From NCBI GenBank assembly GCA_903772945.1, contig CAICTM010000049.1:62001-126000 (forward strand): a stretch of DNA of 64,000 nt. The letters run 5' to 3'. A program made the translations under genes and the position numbers. The notes under the pieces were generated by a model. It worked only from the letters and a program-made list of their open reading frames with translations. It did not search any database and was not told where the DNA came from. Source of the stretch: Seminavis robusta (lineage: Eukaryota; Bacillariophyta; Bacillariophyceae; Naviculales; Naviculaceae). Each line of letters opens with the position of its first letter. Positions within the stretch are counted from its first letter, which is position 1. Shown one piece after another: positions 11,301 through 21,100 of this stretch.

Positions 11301-12205
11301 ATTGCTTCTGGTGGTTCATTGAACACCTACCCGGATGACCCTTGGTTTGCAGCGAAGGGTGGCAGGCCTTACTTGAATATGAATGAAGTGTTGGGTGTCT
11401 CTACCAATTTGTCTACCAACAAAGGAAGTTCTCTTGGATACGGTCAAATAGAGTCCATCATTGCTACGACTTGAAAGAAGCGTTTTGAAGATAGCGGCAC
11501 ATCCATCCTTCGAGAAGAGGTTCTATCTCCAAGTAGGAAAACCGTGACCAATTATGGTGGAGCTTTGTCAATGCTATCTGGAAGCAGCTGTACTTCCCGT
11601 GTTATAGCCAAAACTCCCACAAGAGAAACTGCAGAAAACTCAATGCACTCTGGTATGGATTTTGCCGGCGTTGTTGGGTCTACCCTCTATATGCCAACAG
11701 AGGTGGAGCTTCCAGCGGTTAGAATATTTCTCAATGATCATGCCAGTGATTCTCAAAAGTATGTCTACAACACCATTAGTGCCTTGCACAAGGGAGCTGC
11801 TCTTTTGCCAGTCAAAAAGGCAAACATTGCTTCCATGGATGACACAACTGAATGGTTGGTTGAAGGATTGAACAAAGACAATATTGACAAAGTTCGCTTC
11901 ACAGCTATTTCATCATACACTGGCAAGGGAACCAGATCACTCTATCGCACTACTGCCAACAATGCATCTATGGCAACTGGCATTAGAGTGAAGCTCAGTA
12001 TAGTTATGACTGCTGATGGCTGTACAGCACCTCTATTTGTATCAATTACAGGATTGAATGAAAGAGAGTTGTCCAATGAGTCCGGAGTTGAAATTCTGGA
12101 AATACCCGGTCTATGCATTGGAGGCGGCGGTCAAGCTTTGTTTAGCTCCTAGCTGTGACATTTCTGTCAATCCTGGCTGGGAGCAGGCTTTGAAGTATTA
12201 TGGCT
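11220..12205 (+). pseudogene. Transposase-like family relic in the inverted element
   Basis: One forward frame is open from about 11220 except for a TGA at 11472-11474, and continues in the same frame to 12152. It has a lysine-rich start (KKKGVWTMLRHYN), a HASGGS..TYP-like block, a region ending in AENSM, and later DDTTEWLVEG and a RVKLSIVMTADGCTAPLFVS segment followed by EIPGLCIGGGG. The last part is reminiscent of the central region of DDE-type transposases that read '...v...G...P...', and matches my memory of a multi-copy diatom transposase-like family. After GLCIGGGG the homology jumps, out of frame, to the terminal tail (LAPSCDISVNPGWEQA), which points to an internal deletion as well as the nonsense codon. 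Assignment as a transposase is inference. Confidence 0.5.
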
Positions 12206-12215
12206 CTAGTTAGAT

Positions 12216-13279
12216 ATAAATGTAGTAGCATATCATTGTGTTGATATTGTTGTCTCAATATGACAACCTAGCTTGTGCTGTTGGATAGCTCTGCTGCCCG
12301 GTCTAAACTATTTTCTTAAAAGTGTGAAAAAACCTTAAGCCTGGCTCCTGGTCATCCAGCTGGTAGAAAGAAGTGCCGCTCCGAGAGCCTCAAGGTGGTT
12401 GGTGGGTCCTCTCCGAGGATTTTTTCCTCTCGGAACGGAAATTACCCCATTTTTACCCCATCCTCGCCACGTTCCGCTCAACAGTCAACTGGTTGGGTCA
12501 GTCAACCAGTTGGGCCGCGAGTAGCAAAGGGACATCCCGCCGCATGATACAGTACTCTCCGGCTGGCATGGCAGTGCTACTAGCTAGCTAGCACCAGCCA
12601 GCTACTAGAGGACTAGCTGCTGCAGCTACCTAGCTAGACTTGGTGTAGCTATTGAACGAAGGAGAAAGCCAGAAGAGGACAGAGCTTGGGAAACAGCTCC
12701 ATACCGTAGGCCGTCTTTTCAAAAGATGCTTCCTGTTCGGCCTACCCACGATGGGCTGTGGCTAGCTAGCTAGAGCTACATGCATCGCAGAAGCAATGCG
12801 AACAAGACAAACCAAAGCCGAATGTTCTTTTCTTGCTGCCTCAAGGATCCATCACTCAAGTGTACTGTACTAGAGTACACGTACCGTACGTGTCGGGACG
12901 ATTTGTAGCCAGCTAGCCACGGTGTCATCTCTGGCCTGCGGAGGTTGGGAACTTTTGTTAGCCGCACTGTTGTTGTATTGCTTATCAGGTCGAGCTATCC
13001 ATCACCGTTGGGTAAGGCAAGTCTCAAAGCCGAACCCCAAGCAAGACCACCACCTTCGCTGCACTCTGGGAGAACAGCATTTGCCGGCACCCAAGATGAA
13101 CAATCGCCTAACCGAAAAACAACAACAACAATCAATCTTGAAGCGATCGACTTGACCACTTGCCGATGAGATAATGCAATGATCAAGGTCGTTCTGAGAC
13201 CGCAACAACACACTCTATCGACTAGGAGAAGCGACAGCAGGTACAGGGCCAATCGATTTTTGACCATATGGGTTAATAA
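12216..13279. other. Intergenic region with a short palindrome and CTAG clusters
   Basis: No convincing gene. A 10-bp-arm hairpin (CAACTGGTTG at 12486-12495 and CAACCAGTTG at 12503-12512) overlaps the outer inverted copy described for 9862-9886. CTAGCTAGC clusters lie near 12580-12640 and 12763-12775. Confidence 0.5.
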
Positions 13280-15421
13280 TTGAACACCCTGTATTTCGAA
13301 ACTGTCGCTGTCCTCAGATTCACAACCTACCGCTACCATGATGAACCAACAAAACCCAGCTCTTGCACACCCGGCCTCGAAAGTGCTAGTTTCCGTGAGG
13401 TCAGCTTGGACTCTTCTCAAACCAACGATGTCCGTTTCGTAGCTGATCTCGAAAAGCAAGGAGAGGAGAAGCCCACGCATCGAAACCACAGCAATGCGCC
13501 GGCAGTGCGATCAAAAGTAGTGAGCCTATCACTGCTTACAGTCGGCATGTTGATACTGCTGGCGGGAATTGTGGGCATCTCCGTTGGCGGAGGCCAACCC
13601 GAAGCAGATCATTCTACTTTTTGCAGAGGAAACGTCTACCGATACCCGATGAATCAATTCACTGTCCACCCTGCGGGTGTTCCATCCGTGACCTTTTCAA
13701 ACCTTACTGAAGCAGCTTGCATTACTGAATGCGCCGACAGAGGGTACCACACAGGATTCTTTGCGCCTCCGAACCAAGGGGGAGATCGATGTCATTGCTT
13801 GTCTTCTGATGTTGACTGCATTGCCAGTTGGGGCAAAAAATCCTTCCAAGATAGCGTCGATGGTGTCGTTTTCACGACCGCATGCCTGGAATTGTGTGAA
13901 TTTGATTTCTGCCAGGCCAACCCATGGAGACCATTGGAAATGCTTTGCTGGAAATTCGATTTCAACTCAATTTGCTTGGCCGCGGAACAGCGCCGAACAA
14001 CGACAAGGCCATGCCAGCATTGATGCTGCTTCCAGCCGAACATGCTGGGAGTTTTGTGCTGCCTATCCCATTGCTGTGTACTCGAAAGAATTGGACGCGC
14101 GCTGTCATTGCTACAACAATTCACAGTGTGCCTTGCCATAGGGCGCCCGGGCTGACACAGAGCTGATTCCAAGAGGTACTGTCTATTCCAAGCAGCCTTT
14201 GACCATCTGCAACGAGCCTTTGTGCAACGTCGACCCTTCGCATTACTACTGTTTGTCTCAACACAAAACAAGCCTCCAGGTTGGCAATGTCCAAGGGACA
14301 AACCTGGTGAAGAGTAATGGCAAGGAGCAGGTTGTCTTGAGTTTTGTTGGAGCAGCGACGCGGCCATCTACAGCTCCTACAGCATGTTTTGTGAGTGCTA
14401 CAACAGTGTTGAGTGCATGGCCCCATGGGGAAATGATGTGGACACAAGTTGGACAAGCCCAACCTTCAGACCAGCAGAAACAATGATGTACACAAGGACA
14501 GAAATGCCCTTTTGCAACCTGACCCACTGTGAGCTTAATCCTGATGACTGGAGATGCATGACTGCACATGCTAGCAGCATGGAGGAGGCAAATTTGCATG
14601 GACCTGCCCTGAACAGGACCAAGCACAAGGGGAATGCAGAGGATAAATCTGAATGCCTGCAGTTCTGTGTTGGTAGTGAACGTGCTATGTTCAACTCAGA
14701 TAGCAGGTGGTGCCAGTGCTCTATCAACATTGAATGCCTTGCACCATGGGCGAATGAAATCAACACTGGCTGGGCAAGCCCTGCCTTTAGACCAGAAACA
14801 ACAACCATCTATTCCAAGAGGGAAACTCCAGAATGTGCTAGGGGGTACTGTGAACAGAACCCTGCTGATTGGAGGTGCAAGACAGGAACGGCTAGAACCA
14901 TGGAGGAAGTGAACTTGCATGGGGTTGCTTTGAACCTGACCCAATCCAAGGATTATGTGTACCATCATACTGATTGCCTACAGTTCTGTTCCGGCAGTGA
15001 TGGTGTGATCTACAACTCTGGTAGTAGCTGGTGACAATGTTATGACAATGTTGAGTGCCTTGCACCATGGGCAAATGAAACTGACATGGGTTGGACAAGC
15101 CCAGACTTTGAACCAGCCAGAACATTTATCTACTCCAAGTGGGGAATTCCAGATTGTACTTTGGGCTACTGTGAGCAGAACCCTGATGACTGGAGATGCA
15201 TGACAGCAACTGTGAGAAGCATGGAGGAGGTAAACTTGCATGGGGCCACCATCAACATGACAAAGATGCAGGAAAATGTTTGGTATCCTAGAGACTGCCT
15301 TCAGTTCTGTGCTGGAAGTGATGGTGCTGTTTTCAACTCAGAAAGTAGATGGTGCCAATCCCAATTCCAAGCATTGTCAGTAGGGTTTCTCGCTGACAAT
15401 GCATGGTGGGTTGGACGTTGA
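13280..15421 (+). pseudogene. Single-pass membrane protein with WSC-like Cys repeats, broken
   Basis: The first frame (from 13280) encodes a hydrophilic N-terminus of about 85 residues, one membrane segment (VVSLSLLTVGMLILLAGIVG, near residues 87-107) and a Cys-rich extracellular region, a type II topology. The extracellular part is a series of repeats; the last ones start near 14500, 14821 and 15142, exactly 321 bp (107 codons) apart. Each has a C...HCE.NP.DWRC block and a CLQFC.GS......RWCQC..N.EC.APW block, reminiscent of WSC-type carbohydrate-binding domains, though I cannot confirm that. It is broken at several points: a frameshift near 13930, a TAG at 14142-14144 where other repeats have TGG (Trp), a frameshift near 14335, a TGA at 15032-15034 where other repeats have TGC (Cys), and scrambling of the last unit after 15355. 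The frames still encode recognisable repeats throughout, so inactivation looks recent. Confidence 0.75.
14500..15420 (+). repeat. Tandem 321-bp coding repeats
   Basis: The sequence around GAAATGCCCTTTTGCAACCT (14500) recurs at 14821 and 15142. Two less similar and differently spaced units lie upstream (about 13900 and 14200). Confidence 0.85.
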
Positions 15422-15715
15422 GTGAAAGCTTAACTCTCTTCTGCCTTTAGCATTCCTTGATCTAGAGTGGCTTGTCCGTAGTTTGAGCTCGTGGCCTTAA
15501 TCATGCCATGCCACACGGCATTTCCACGCCGTTTTGCTTTCGGCGTTGTAACAGCAGCTCTGCAGGTTCCAACAGCCACCCATCACTCGTCCATCACAAA
15601 GATCCGATTTTGGCATTTTTTTTCTTGGTGGGCCATCATCGCCGCTGTCTTTCCTTGTACCATTGTAATACATTAGAAGTTTGTCAACATTAGTTTGGGT
15701 ACTTGAATATTTATT

Positions 15716-17071
15716 ATGATGTCAAAGACACAGAAGAATCTGCTGTTTGGATTCCTCAGTTGGGGTATCCTTGCCGTATGTGCATTTGCTCCAAAAAGTC
15801 CATCATTATTTGTTGGAAGGCACACCAACCGTATTGTTCCATTATTATTTTCCACATTAACTCCACAAGACGAAGCGCAGCAACTACCTGCCGACGACGA
15901 TGGATTGACCAGTGGAGGTGTCCATATTCCTTCCACGGGGATCTCCGTGACGGATGAAATGGAGATGGCCGAGAAGGACCGATTCGAAACAGAGCTTGTT
16001 CCCATTACAGGATACACGGAGGTTGCCGCACAGATTGTCACAACCTCGGAATCTCGATTGTCCTTTGAACCAGTCAGATATCTAGTGTCATTATCACCAG
16101 CAAATTCCTCAGCACCAGCAGAAGAATCCTCCAGTACAGAAGAAGACGACGACGACGACACGACAAAGATGAGAACCTTTGCATTGGTGGATATGCCTCC
16201 TTATTCGCCATCACTGGTGGCCAAAATCAAAGTGTTCATGGGAGGAGAACAAAAAAATTCCCGATTGGCAGCCTTGCTTATCACCAGTCGCGATGGAATT
16301 CATTATGATGATGCCCCGGCAGTATACCGCATGCGACGGGCCGATTTGGAGCATTGGAAGCAGGCGTTTCCTGGATTAGAGGTCGTTGCCTATCGAATGG
16401 ATATTCCACGAGATTGTCGGGAATTCGTCACGCAAGTATTGGATGGGTATGGGCCATTTGCACTCCAAGAAGAAACGACCAACTGTACCTTTGTGGAAAC
16501 GGGACGACCGTTGACATACACGAGCAATTTGTGGGATCATGACGAAGCAGAAGACTATTTGCGAGGGAGAAAGCCAATTGATGAAGTCAAATACAATGTA
16601 ACAACATCGGAAGCGGACTATACTCCAGAAGCCATTCGGGCCAAGGAAGAGAACAAACGAATCCTTGCCGTATACACACCGGGCCATACCTTTGGATCGG
16701 TCAGTTACATCTTTCCCGAGACGGGGTTTTGCTGTTCGGGCTTTACCATTCCCGTGGAAGACACGCGCGAAGAAGATAATCCTTACATGGGCAGTGCTGG
16801 CCCCGCCTTGGATTGTCGGGGATACATTACCACCAATCGAGGAGGCATTCAAAAGCAAATGCAATCGGCTCGGGAGCTGGTTCGAGCCTACAGTGATCGG
16901 TTCCACACCGTGTTGGCATCTCGAGCAGATCCATTAATGTTGCATGGCAATGACAAGGAACGAAAACTGTTTTTGCTGGATCTCCTGGCGCAATACGAGA
17001 AAATTGGCAAGATCTATGAAGAATTGGGCATTACCGGTGGAGTTGATGATGATGACGAGGACGACGAATAA
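15716..17071 (+). CDS. Plastid-targeted degenerate metallo-beta-lactamase-like protein
   Basis: An uninterrupted 451-codon frame. Residues 8-24 are hydrophobic and followed by AVCAFAPKSPS, so a signal peptide with the diatom plastid motif is visible; the adjacent segment is basic and Ser-rich like a transit peptide. A low-complexity acidic stretch (TEEDDDDDTT) separates this from the core. The core carries RILAVYTPGHTFGSVSYI and then ETGFCCSGFTIPV, which match the PGHTPGS and ..LFSGD.. strands of the metallo-beta-lactamase fold. The metal-binding HxHxDH motif expected near residues 180-200 is not present; the corresponding region reads ITSRDGIHYDDAPAVYR. It ends in an acidic DDDDEDDE tail. 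It is probably a stromal protein that has lost or changed hydrolase activity. Start at the first of two adjacent Met codons. Confidence 0.7.
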   Translation: MMSKTQKNLLFGFLSWGILAVCAFAPKSPSLFVGRHTNRIVPLLFSTLTPQDEAQQLPADDDGLTSGGVHIPSTGISVTDEMEMAEKDRFETELVPITGYTEVAAQIVTTSESRLSFEPVRYLVSLSPANSSAPAEESSSTEEDDDDDTTKMRTFALVDMPPYSPSLVAKIKVFMGGEQKNSRLAALLITSRDGIHYDDAPAVYRMRRADLEHWKQAFPGLEVVAYRMDIPRDCREFVTQVLDGYGPFALQEETTNCTFVETGRPLTYTSNLWDHDEAEDYLRGRKPIDEVKYNVTTSEADYTPEAIRAKEENKRILAVYTPGHTFGSVSYIFPETGFCCSGFTIPVEDTREEDNPYMGSAGPALDCRGYITTNRGGIQKQMQSARELVRAYSDRFHTVLASRADPLMLHGNDKERKLFLLDLLAQYEKIGKIYEELGITGGVDDDDEDDE

Positions 17072-17253
17072 TGATAATAGAGGCCGGTTTTTAAAAAGTT
17101 GATTGTTTTGCGCCAATGTGGCTGTTTCAGTGCAGGTTTTGCCTACTACATGTAGCGATCCGGACAGCTCGGTTCCTTTTTCTTGTGTGTAGCTAGAAAT
17201 TGCGTTTTGAGTTTGCTTGTTTTCTGTTTGTGCGTGTGGTTTCCTTTGTAGCG

Positions 17254-18428
17254 TTATGCTGTTTTTGTCTTGGACATGCCAACGAGTCCCTTGACCTGCT
17301 GTACCAGCTTCCCCTTGAGCGTATCCACTTGCGTCTTGACCATGAGACGCAGACTTCGTGGGACCACCGTCTTGAGCAAGGTGGAAAAGGGATTGCCCCA
17401 TGGAAATCCAATGCCGGCCTTGTCCTGTGGAATTTTGTTGCGGGCATCGGTAGTAATAACATTTCCAAGGTCATCCAACAAAACGAACGAGGGAATTCCC
17501 TTGACGCCGTATTTTTGGGATAGCCATTGTCCTCGTTGTCCGGCCGCTTCTTCAAAGGGAAGTGCCAACCACTTCATGTGAGTAAAATACTGTCCATACG
17601 ATTGCATGTCGCGACATCGCGATACCCAAACAATTTCGAAGTCATCCCTTCGTTTTTTGTTCATTTTTTCGTAAAAGGCCACGAGCTCGGGTGTGAATTT
17701 GCGACATGGGCCGCACCAATCTATTATGATGTCACGATAATAATACGAAGCGAGAAAGGAGATGAGAAATACAAAAATCAAAAGATGCAGCTTGGTGGAT
17801 AAATCAAGGTTCCAGCCCTTGCCGAGGAGGAAACCGAATTGCGCAACCTACCAGCCGAAAAGTAGAGTCCAATAACCTTTTTGCCTTTCAAAGCTTCATT
17901 GGTTAATTGGGGCGTCAGCTGTGCTTGTCTTTCATCAATCATTTGCAAGGAATACAGTTGAGGACCCAAAAGGTCAATAAAGGGTCCAGCTTGTTCCGGC
18001 AATTTTTGTGGTTCTTCTTCTTTTGCAGCTGTTTCCTCTGCAGCGGATGCTTCTGCTGTTGCTGATTCAGTTGCTTCTGCTTCACTACTTTCAGCTGTTT
18101 CTGTTGTCGTGTCTCCTTGCTGCTCATCTGCTGTGGTCGCGGTTGTAGTGGCATCAACAGTTTCCTCCTGATCTCCCTGAATCTCCTCTGCGTTGACAGT
18201 CTCTTGCGCTGCTGGGATGTCCTCCGTTGCTGCAGAGGCTGCAGAAGCGGGTTCTTCTTCTACGGCTTCATTATTTTCCGTGGCCAAAAACTCATTCGCG
18301 TCCTCGATCAGGGCATCCAAGTCCAGTTCCTCCGTTTCGACGGCGGCTGCTTCGGCCTCTTCGACCACTGCTTCCTGGGCCAACGTCAATGCCAATGCAG
18401 ATAGTAAAAGGATAAAGGACAATCTCAT
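17254..18428 (-). CDS. Secreted nucleoredoxin/tryparedoxin-like protein
   Basis: Two exons on the minus strand, 17852-18428 and 17254-17720, encode 347 residues. The intron begins GTAGGT and ends ATAATAG; joining makes the codon GAT and yields YFSADWCGPCRKFTPEL, the nucleoredoxin active-site context, with the WCGPC dithiol at residues 194-198. The chosen ATG at 18428 gives a clear signal peptide (MRLSFILLLSALALTLAQ). Residues 20-165 are a low-complexity Ala/Glu/Thr-rich acidic region. The thioredoxin-like domain follows, with GIPSFVLLDDLGNVI carrying the cis-proline (KGIPSF). A C-terminal basic segment ends the protein. Nucleoredoxin-like proteins reduce disulphides; a signal peptide here suggests an ER, secreted or plastid-periphery location. 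The long acidic linker is unusual for the family. Confidence 0.85.
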
Positions 18429-18789
18429 GGTGCTCTCTTTGAAGCGAAAGCGAACTACCCAAAGAAAAACAAATTGTGTGGATTTGGTTGTTTTCTTGCA
18501 AATTTTGATGGTTGCGACCGAGCTCTGACGTTTGCCTGAAGCACGGTTGAGAAAATCCTTCCGACACGTGGAAGTCCAAGTCCTTTCGTCCTTTTTGCCC
18601 AGCACTTCCCCCTGTGGTCATCGATCAAGGCATTTACATTTTTCCTCTAATGCTTACACGAGTACTGTAGGGTGACTGTCACACTCACTGCAATTTGGAC
18701 TTGGATGTCCGGACACTCTGTTCGAACCTTTGTGGAATGTCGGACAAGCCCCCAAAAGCACGCACCTTAGAGGAAGGGTTATACTATAC
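18429..18789. other. Upstream region of the nucleoredoxin-like gene
   Basis: The frame of exon 1 stays open upstream to 18605, but the residues there are basic and lack a signal, so translation from 18428 is preferred. No other feature was recognised before the AT-rich array. Confidence 0.5.
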
Positions 18790-18935
18790 AATACGTATCA
18801 TATATATCATATGCATGATACATATCATACGAAACACAATTATCATAAAAACCAGATGATATAATATTATTATATATATTAACCATATGATATATATGAT
18901 ATAATATATACAATATGTATCATATGATATGACGA
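18790..18935. repeat. AT-rich palindromic array, left of the Mutator-like relic
   Basis: Short permutations of ATACGTATCATATATATCAT and CATATGATATATATGATATA. The inverted form of its GATATATATGATACGTA core recurs near 22608-22624. Confidence 0.75.
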
Positions 18936-19006
18936 ATTTTTGCCAGTTCTCTAAGTTGCCAGATCTCTCTGAACTGAAGCACCCACCAAAGTGTCACAAC
19001 AACCAA

Positions 19007-21100
19007 TATGGATACCTATCTTGCTGAACTGAATGATGTTGCCCAATATGATACCAATGAGAAGAGTGGATCCCTCCTTCTATTATGTAGCTGTGGCAAC
19101 GTCTCTAATAAATGAAACTCCTATAACAATTGACATTATGCAAACGCTTGGCCAGCTTGGCAATGCTCAAATTGACAAGACCGACTGTGTATGGGCCAAG
19201 CAAATTCAACAAAGATGACAAAAAGTTTATCAAAGAGGAACTGATGTCTGTATTTGCACTTGCATGCAAGGAAGCAGGCTTTAATGTTAAAAACAGAGCT
19301 ATGACAGACGAAGAGCCTACCTTACTGTCGTGTGCCCGAGACATAGGTATTATAAGGAAGCACCATCAAAGGCAACCCAACACAGTCCTACTACCCAAAC
19401 TCAGTTACCTATAATTGGAAAAGATTTTAATGTTTACTTCAGTAATGAGCACAGGCGATGGTTCCTGCCAGCCAAACAAGGCGGAAGCACCAAACACATT
19501 GGACATCCGAAGCTCGACCCTAGCCAAATTCAAGTCCAGATCAAACATTTGGGTTCCGAGGCAGTCACATTGGCAGATCAGTGCCTGAAAAATCACTTGC
19601 CTCCCAGTGTGATAAAAACTTTGCTGTACGAAACCACTGGTGCTACCCTGAGTTCAAAGCAGCTGGAGGGCATGAAGCGGAATCTCCGGCAAGGGATTGT
19701 GCTCTCGATAATGTCAGCTGATGGTGTTGAAACGCAAGTCCCTGCTGATGAAGCAACAGCAGCTGACCGGCTACTCGCACGGCTCCAGTCAGATAAGACA
19801 AAGGCTTTTGTAGTCTTGTTTGCCGATTTTGAAACTGGACACCTGAGATTTAGACAAAGACGAAGAGGTGCCGCTCCTCAAGACATTGATTCCAATGCTC
19901 TGGCTGATGAAGTCGACAGTGCTGCAGCATTTTCTGAAAAGGTTAGGAATGCATTATCCATTACTGGATCGGGCTTGATTCTTCTTGCACTAGCATGGAC
20001 AACAGAAAGTGCACAGCGGCTCTTCCGAATGTACCCCGAGTATAAATCAGGTGATATTACTTTCAAAACAAATGCGGAGAAGAGAGAGCTACAGACTGAA
20101 TCAGGCAAAGCTGCAGATGGGCAAACATTCAGTCATACCTTTGCCTATTTTCCGGCGGCACCACGTTGGGTTTTTCGCTGGTTCTATAGAGATGCAATGC
20201 CACTTTTGCACAGTGCTAATACTCTGGCACGGGTCGAAGTTGCTGCTTTTGACGAAGATGAAAGAGCCTTTGGAAGTTTCCAAGAACAGTGTGGACCAGG
20301 GAAGCTATTTCCCAATGCAACAGTCCAACTTTGTAACTGGCACAAACTCAACAGAAATCTAACCAAATCTCCAAAGTTTGTTTCATATGTCAGCGAGTTA
20401 GATGGAGATGACTTGGTCGAATGGGAAGTGTTAGTATCATGGCTGTGGAGATTTGCACGATATGAAACCGAGGGAGAATCCGACCTATCCTTGAAGCTGC
20501 TTACCGAATATCTTGAAGAAGATGAGTCTCTCCATCGGGGGCAACTGGGGGAAGCTTTGAGAGACAAATTGAAGGTTTTCATAAACGAGTCATTTCTTCC
20601 CCGAAGGGATCTCCTGTTTGGGTATCATCTGAAGCAAAGAGCTCACTTTGGAATGATTACGAGTACCATAAGTGAAGTTGAACACTCCGCCATGAAGAGG
20701 GATGCTCTTGGTCCCAAACCCAATCATAGCATCGACATGTCTCAAGGCAAAGAATTCTGTGGTGGATGAGACTGGAACTCTGGATCACTGGAGAAAGGTT
20801 TCCATCAGGAGAAATCATGTCATACCTACCTTTGTGACCACACGGAAGGTTCAAGTGGTGGAGAGATTTGGAAAACGGTTTCTTGTCTGTTCGTGTGGGT
20901 ATTGGAATGGGTACTCAATTACGTGCCGACATATATACAAGTTGCTTGAGAGGAAGCCGATTGCCACCCATGCCAAGATCAGGAACTTCAAGTTGTATCG
21001 ACTTTACGTTGGTGACACAAACCACAAAGCAATGAGCGACAAATTAGAAAGACTGCGTGACCACCCATGCCAGAAAGTTGGACTGATGACATCTGAGGTT
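19007..21100 (+). pseudogene. Mutator-like (MULE) transposase with SWIM finger, decayed
   Basis: The largest frame (19330-20769, about 479 codons) contains a MULE-type catalytic core: VVLFADFETGHLRF (first acidic block), AWTTESAQRLFRMYP, VAAFDEDERAFGSF (second Asp), TVQLCNWHKLNRNL with the CxxH motif typical of MULE transposases, and SEVEHSAMKRDALG. About 20740 the frame shifts by one and a SWIM zinc finger follows in the next frame (SCGYWNGYSITCRHIYKLL, CxC...CxH). N-terminal sequence lies in another frame (19130-19400). At least two frameshifts make it non-functional. MULE transposases cut and paste DNA and often carry a C-terminal SWIM domain. AT-rich palindromic arrays flank it on both sides. 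Confidence 0.8.

Larger units (their letters stand above)
10155..12215. mobile_element. Two-ORF element with inverted homologous ends
   Basis: Two reading frames diverge from the middle (around 11220-11300) and end at opposite edges. The outer ends match as inverted repeats: minus-strand 10230-10155 and plus-strand 12130-12205 share about 60-75 bp, both containing CTGGCTGGGAGCA and encoding nearly the same C-terminus (LAPSCNIS.NPGWEQA and LAPSCDIS.NPGWEQA). Similarity fades over a further 20-30 bp outside the stop codons (TTAG.TAT...TAGTAG). The arrangement suggests either an inverted duplication of one gene end or a DNA transposon whose terminal inverted repeats are coding. Similar tail sequences are, from memory, common in diatom multi-copy protein families. 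No target-site duplication was identified. Confidence 0.5.

Noticed and set aside
12373-12591. Short plus-strand frame beside the hairpin
   Set aside because: 72 codons without conserved motif, in a region of palindromes and CTAG runs.
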